A stretch of 64,000 bases of DNA from Candidatus Jettenia caeni (GTDB lineage Bacteria > Planctomycetota > Brocadiia > Brocadiales > Brocadiaceae), in NCBI GenBank assembly GCA_000296795.1, contig BAFH01000003.1, forward strand, positions 930,401-994,400, given 5' to 3'. Position 1 is the stretch's first letter. Each line of letters begins with the position of its first letter. The notes beneath the pieces were generated by a model that worked only from the letters and a program-made list of their open reading frames with translations, searched no databases and was not told the origin of the DNA. Of this stretch, positions 59,754 through 64,000 are shown in pieces. The position numbers and the translations under genes were made by a program.

Positions 59754-61163
59754 TGATTTACACATAAGTTGCGCAGAAATAGGATAAATTTGTTCAAGAG
59801 TAGCCAAATACCAGGAAATTAAGGACCGTATGGCTGAAAAAGCCTGAAAAATAAGGGTTGAGAACAGTCCCAACGTATGGCATTCTTTATGAAAGAATAG
59901 TTCAAGTATTTTTCATAAGGAGAAGCCACCATGAAGAAACCATTCTCAATCCCTTTGCTTTCACAGATGCTGTTTCACCGTACCCCTAAATCCGTTCAGG
60001 AAAAACTTATTGCTGTTTATCTGTGGACACTAATGACTTATTGGGGTCATTTCAGTATCAGCTTAGTTGCCCAATATCTCAAACGACATAAAGCACAAGT
60101 ATCCAGACACATGAAGAACAATCTATTCTTAGATAATCTCTCTCAGAAAATGCTTCCCAAAGAACTCTCCGGAAGAATTGGGAAAAAGGCACATCTGATT
60201 ATCGATTCTACAATGAAGGCCAAAAGAGGGAAAAAGCTCTGCAATCTTCAGAAGTTCAAGACTTCCCGTGGATTCATTATTGGCCACTGTTTTGTCTTTG
60301 CCCTGCTTATCTGTGAAGACAATTCATCATGGATTATAGCCGTAAAACCCTATCTTACCAAAGCATTTTGTAGAAGAACCAACCAAGAGTTTAAGACCCA
60401 AAACCAATTAGCCGTAGAGATCTTACAGGAGGTCTCTCTTCCGTTAGAAACCCATGTCATCGTGGTTGCCGACTCTGCCTTTGTAGCGCACTTTATCGTA
60501 TCAGAAATTACCACTCATCCCCAATGGTCATTTGTCAGTTCTTTAGACTCCAATCGAAAGATTACCATCAAGGGATACACCCGGCATACTGCTGATTTTA
60601 AGAAAGAATACTTACCAGCCCTTAAAAAAATATCCATTTCTTGTAATGGACGAAAAAATACTTTAAAAGTTATGTCAATCAGCGCTGAAGTATCAAAGGT
60701 TGGCCCTGCCACCGTAGTGCTCTCTCAGCGTGATCGTCAAACCCTTGCCCTTATAGGTGTTGGTAAAAGACTTTCTCTCAGAGCAATCTGTTATGCCTAT
60801 CTCTTGCGATGGAGAATAGAGATTCTCTTTAAGGAACTCAAACAGTATCTGCATTTTGGCTCGTATCATTGCAGAGATTTTGAAGCTTATATGAACCATA
60901 TTCTTTTGGTGATTCTGGCATATAACATTCTGAAGTCTCTGTATCCAAAATTTTCAATTGCTGAAGCGAAAAAACAGGTAAGTCAGTCTTCCCAAGCAGT
61001 ATTTTTGTACGAACTGAAGCATGACTTAACAAAATTTCACGGCAATAGAATCGTTAAGAACAAGATTTTTCAGGCTCTCTCAGCCATGACTGCCATCTTT
61101 CCCTTATCTATGGCTGGTTAGCACGATTTTTGTCTAGTTTATGCGCAACTTATGTGTAAATCA
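59754..61163 (+). mobile_element. IS4-type insertion sequence, about 1.41 kb
   Basis: Perfect 22-bp inverted repeats TGATTTACACATAAGTTGCG plus CA (59754-59775) and the inverse (61142-61163) bound one intact transposase gene. No direct target duplication is visible (left flank ...CGTCTTAC, right flank ACGTCGTCC...), consistent with a deletion adjacent to the element. Confidence 0.88.
59931..61121 (+). CDS. IS4-family transposase, intact
   Basis: The 396-residue transposase has a DDE fold with catalytic Asp in HLIIDSTMKAKRG, second Asp in VVADSAFVA, and the YREK block YLLRWRIEILFKELKQYL (Y-2-R-3-E-6-K), which holds the last Glu. A basic N-terminus with HTH-like QYLKRHKAQVSRHM binds the ends. 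AAGGAG precedes the ATG. It has no frameshift, so the element may still be active. Confidence 0.92.
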   Translation: MKKPFSIPLLSQMLFHRTPKSVQEKLIAVYLWTLMTYWGHFSISLVAQYLKRHKAQVSRHMKNNLFLDNLSQKMLPKELSGRIGKKAHLIIDSTMKAKRGKKLCNLQKFKTSRGFIIGHCFVFALLICEDNSSWIIAVKPYLTKAFCRRTNQEFKTQNQLAVEILQEVSLPLETHVIVVADSAFVAHFIVSEITTHPQWSFVSSLDSNRKITIKGYTRHTADFKKEYLPALKKISISCNGRKNTLKVMSISAEVSKVGPATVVLSQRDRQTLALIGVGKRLSLRAICYAYLLRWRIEILFKELKQYLHFGSYHCRDFEAYMNHILLVILAYNILKSLYPKFSIAEAKKQVSQSSQAVFLYELKHDLTKFHGNRIVKNKIFQALSAMTAIFPLSMAG

Positions 61164-63029
61164 ACGTCGTCCAGAAATTCATCAAGCATATTTGCTTCTT
61201 GAGTGCCTATCGGGAGCGGTAGGTTATTTTCTAACGCATAAACATAAATATAATTACGCAAAATATGGCGGCTTAATGATATCAGAAAAGAATAACCACT
61301 GCTTTCTAGCCTTTTGAAGAGATTTGTCCTGCAAAAGCCCATGAGCCGTCTGCCTGCATGAGATAGATTATCCTGTATAACTGTTTCTTCTTTCGCTGGT
61401 TTAAGAGTGGTCTTTTTATCAAGATAATTGCCCAGGCCATATCTGGGAAGATTTAAACTGTTAATGGCATCTACGACGGTATCTGAATATAATTTCGCAT
61501 ATTGGTCTTTAGGATCGTTGGGATTAAAATCGTATTCAACCTTTTTCGGTATCCTATCGGGGAAATACGAGCGACTACCATCTGAAAACTGGAGATATTT
61601 TCTGCCATTGACGGGGTCTGTTTCTGCATAATTTTGTTTAATAAAACTTCTTGGCCGTCTTACCATGTATAACCGCATCAGTTCACGCCAATCATCTGCA
61701 TAAGAGCTTTTTTCGAATGCGGGTAATGTTGTTGCAGAATACTGATATTTAGCCATAAATTGAACCCTGCCGCCGATACTTTTAATAAATCTCTCCGGGC
61801 TTATACCTAAATCTTTATCCTCGGGAATAAAAAGGCGAAGTTGATTGGATAAATCAAGGTACGTTTTATTATATGGTGTAGCCGAAAGCATAATAACTTT
61901 GCTCTCGTTAATCTGGATGTATTCCTGAATAGCCCTGTATCGTTTACCTTCCCTGTTTCTTAAATTATGGCTTTCGTCAATGATGATTAACCGGTATCTT
62001 CTTAGTTTTGGTAGAACTGACTGGACTTGCGTGATAGGCAAAACCTTTGCCCGTAACTGGTATGTATGTGCATAATCCTTCCACATATGTGTCAGATTTT
62101 TCGGGCAGATGATGAGCGTTTCAAGGAAAAAGTCTTCCTCAAAAATCTTTGCTAAAGCTGTTGCTGTAAGGGTTTTCCCAAATCCAACAACATCACCAAT
62201 CAAAACACCGTCTCTCTTATTCAAGTAATGTGCAGCTATTGAAACTGCCTTTTGCTGAAAGCTATGTAATTTCTCCTGCAAAATCTTTGGAATTTTAAAT
62301 TCTGTTAAACCAGCACGGGCTTCGCGGGATAAATGATAAGCAATTTTGAGATAGATTATGATAAGGTGAGACCAATCTGTCAGCAGCCCAGCTATTATCA
62401 ATTATTTCTGTTAATTCTTTGGATATATCTATGCACCATCTATCATTCCACCTGTCTTCAAACCATTTTGTTAGCTTTAATGCTGCATCCTGTTCCAAAA
62501 CGTCAATGTTTAATTCACCCTGATGAAGCAGACCGGCAAGGGTTAAATTACTACTGCCAAGGTAACCAATAATGGGGCTTATCTTATCGTCTCTAAATAA
62601 CAGATATAATTTGGCATGTAATGGGTGTCTCAAAAAAAGTTTAACAATAACCTTTTTGTCTTTTATCTGTTGAGATAACTTTCTTAAACCAATCTCGTCT
62701 TCCTCGGTCGGGATGCCAATGGTTAATTGATCCTTAAACTCTTGTGCTAATTGCTTTCTTACGGCTGATGCTGTTTGATTGTCGATAATACCCTGTTCGG
62801 TTTTATAGAAATATTCCCGTATAATCTCAAGAGGAGGTTTTTGCATACCTATGAGCAGCCTGCAGCAATTACCTTCATTGTCTTTTAGATTATCTATCCC
62901 GGCAGCAACCTCTTTCCATCCTCTTAAGTTGAAATAACCAACGCAAAAGTCTGCCCTGTGGGATACCTCCAGGGTATTTTGTAATCCCTGAACTAAATGA
63001 TTTTCAATGTTATCAAATATTTTTGGCAT
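61160..63029 (-). pseudogene. PLD-nuclease/SNF2-type helicase gene, frameshifted and cut by the IS
   Basis: The N-terminal 223 codons encode a phospholipase D-like domain (VKLFLRHPLHAKLYLLFRD, HxK motif; YLGSSNLTLAGLL), then WAADRLVSPYH. A single extra base near 62357 shifts the frame to IYLKIAYHLSREARAGLTEF, followed by the SNF2 ATPase: GDVVGFGKTLTATALAKIF (Walker A), IIIDESHNLRN (DESH) and LSATPYN. The helicase C-terminal half is lost: the frame runs into the IS end at 61163 and stops at 61139-61141. The family (PLD-DEAD helicases linked with DNA methylases) belongs to defence or restriction neighbourhoods. It is disabled here. Confidence 0.82.
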
Positions 63030-63151
63030 GGTTTGTTATTATCTGATTTTAGATTATCCGAATCTCCAAGCTTTTGTATTTATCGGAAAAAAGCTTATGT
63101 TATCCGGCGAGCGTATTATGCTACGAACCTTTTTATATTTCAAGAATTTTA

Positions 63152-63180
63152 TTGACAATTACTAGTTCTTACTGTATAAA
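63152..63180 (+). promoter_or_regulatory. Near-consensus sigma70 promoter with a long untranslated stretch
   Basis: TTGACA (63152-63157), 17 bp, TATAAA (63175-63180). The next gene on this strand begins 358 bp downstream. A short RNA or a long leader is possible. Confidence 0.65.
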
Positions 63181-63408
63181 TTAACTTTAATTGATGTACT
63201 ATAGAAGATTATATTTGTCGTATTATAAGGGCTTCGTTCATCTGTATCTTTCATGGTTCGAATGGACAAAGCCTTTTTCATTTCCTAAGCCCAGGGAATT
63301 ATCCATCTTACCCTTTTAGACCTTCCAACTATTTAGCCACGAATGGACACGAATTTACACGAATTGAGAACCAGATCTATGTATAGCCGGCGCCAGAAAT
63401 AAGTTGGC

Positions 63409-63460
63409 GTAGGGCAAGGCTTTTAGCTTTGCCAGGGGCAACCCTAAAGGGTCGCCCTAC
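63409..63460. repeat. Family A repeat, compact copy 3 (52 bp)
   Basis: Starts GTAGGGCAAGGCTTTTAGCT and ends CCTAAAGGGTCGCCCTAC. It holds the two terminal hairpins of family A without the central part, in opposite order to copies 1 and 2. Confidence 0.75.
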
Positions 63461-63538
63461 AAAGAAATGGCTGAATTATTACGTAAATTATTCAAATATT
63501 TTATTTTAAAAACCTATTTTAAGGAAGGAGGATTATGT

Positions 63539-63808
63539 ATGAACGCATTTTTTGTATGTCCCAAGTGCGGTAATGATAGAGAATTTAATATCTTTACCAG
63601 CAGTTTTCAGGCTATCAAACAGTCGCCTGAACTTGGGAAACGTGTGGATGAGAGTGATGTTTTGCCTAGTTTACGGCAAAACGATACCCACATTGAGTGT
63701 AAATGTTGCTTTCAGAGAATTGAATATGACAGCGCAGCAACGATTGGTAAGAGATATATTCAGATGACTCAAAAACTTTTAAAAGCAAAACATATCCCTG
63801 CCAGGTAG
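63539..63808 (+). CDS. Small zinc-ribbon protein
   Basis: The 89-residue protein begins MNAFFVCPKCGNDREFNIFT; with HIECKCCFQRIEYDSA later, the two CxxC pairs (Cys7/10 and a Cys-x-Cys-Cys group near residue 52) form a probable zinc ribbon. The start at 63539 follows AAGGAAGGAGG. The C-terminal helix is basic. No family named. It is the last complete gene in the window. Confidence 0.7.
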   Translation: MNAFFVCPKCGNDREFNIFTSSFQAIKQSPELGKRVDESDVLPSLRQNDTHIECKCCFQRIEYDSAATIGKRYIQMTQKLLKAKHIPAR

Positions 63809-64000
63809 GGCATCTCACTTTCAATTCCTGAAGAAGACCATACAGCAAGCTTGAAAAGGTTTTAAAACCTTTTCAAGAACTCTATGGCTGCAAAAAGACA
63901 GAATTTTTGTAATGTGATTTATTCAACCGTGTGGTACTGATTACCTCTGGTGTATTTCTACAGACCCTTCCTCGTTTAATTTCCCGGAAACATTGATTGT

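Larger units (their letters stand above)
63030..63538. other. Gene-free gap with a strong promoter and a family A repeat
   Basis: No ORF of interest over 500 bases. It carries the promoter at 63152-63180 and the compact repeat copy at 63409-63460. Confidence 0.6.

Noticed and set aside
59754-59873. Extra 40 N-terminal residues on the methylase fragment
   Set aside because: They are translated from the IS end and its flank, not native coding sequence.
59754-61163. A target duplication for the IS4-type element
   Set aside because: Flanks next to the 22-bp repeats (GTCTTAC and ACGTCGT) share no direct repeat; shifting the boundary inward only extends the inverted repeat.

Overview
The window reads as chromosome of an anammox planctomycete (Brocadiaceae: Brocadia, Kuenenia or Jettenia type). 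The main support is an eight-heme HAO-family cytochrome c with a diheme partner (48.4-50.8 kb). Other support is two siroheme-decarboxylase-type proteins beside a short siroheme/ferredoxin protein (40.9-42.8 kb), a NikR-controlled nickel uptake cluster, and AT-rich intergenic DNA full of small palindromic elements. Genus is inferred, not proven. There are no rRNA genes, CRISPR arrays or replication origin; one tRNA (Phe) is present.

Layout. 0-3.2 kb: subtilase tail, alpha/beta hydrolase and a HerA-like DUF853 NTPase. 3.3-8.1 kb: nickel cluster on the minus strand (nikR, nikM, nikL-like, nikQ, nikO, an outer-membrane protein, a DUF3347 protein) with candidate NikR operators. 8.1-8.7 kb: repeat-rich gap. 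8.7-16.9 kb: housekeeping and envelope genes (lipoprotein, MBL hydrolase, TatA, prenyl synthase, heptosyltransferase, Kdo-kinase-like, PlsY, HemC, MscS). 17-26.4 kb: accessory island with PIN/RHH toxin-antitoxin pairs, a DUF4160 gene split by a palindromic element, a secreted repeat protein, a minus-strand block of poorly known genes, transposase debris and a decayed IS66 element with exact 8-bp target duplications. 26.4-48.2 kb: core metabolism and cell maintenance (pyruvate carboxylase, LeuB, SurE, tRNA-Phe, split transketolase, CtpA, TsaD, LarB, NnrD, PII, siroheme decarboxylases, LemA/TPM, FadL-like protein). 48.4-54.9 kb: HAO-like/diheme/cupredoxin operon, M1 peptidase, PP2C phosphatase. 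55-64 kb: Asp-box secreted protein, then a decaying defence-like island with a RAYT transposase, four REP palindromes, an SLOG/DprA-like gene, and a PLD-SNF2 helicase cut by an IS4-type element.

Themes. Nickel: NikMLQO/NikR and LarB point to nickel enzymes, such as the CODH/ACS that anammox bacteria use. Heme: HemC plus the Ahb/Nir-type proteins fit siroheme-dependent heme production for a c-type-cytochrome-rich metabolism. Genome plasticity: short palindromic elements repeatedly enter or border genes here. They split DUF4160, give DUF1828 its stop codon, add 24 in-frame codons inside a RAYT, and provide the N-terminus of an SLOG protein. That last behaviour, together with a C-terminal tail sequence present three times next to REPs, is the most unusual signal in the window.
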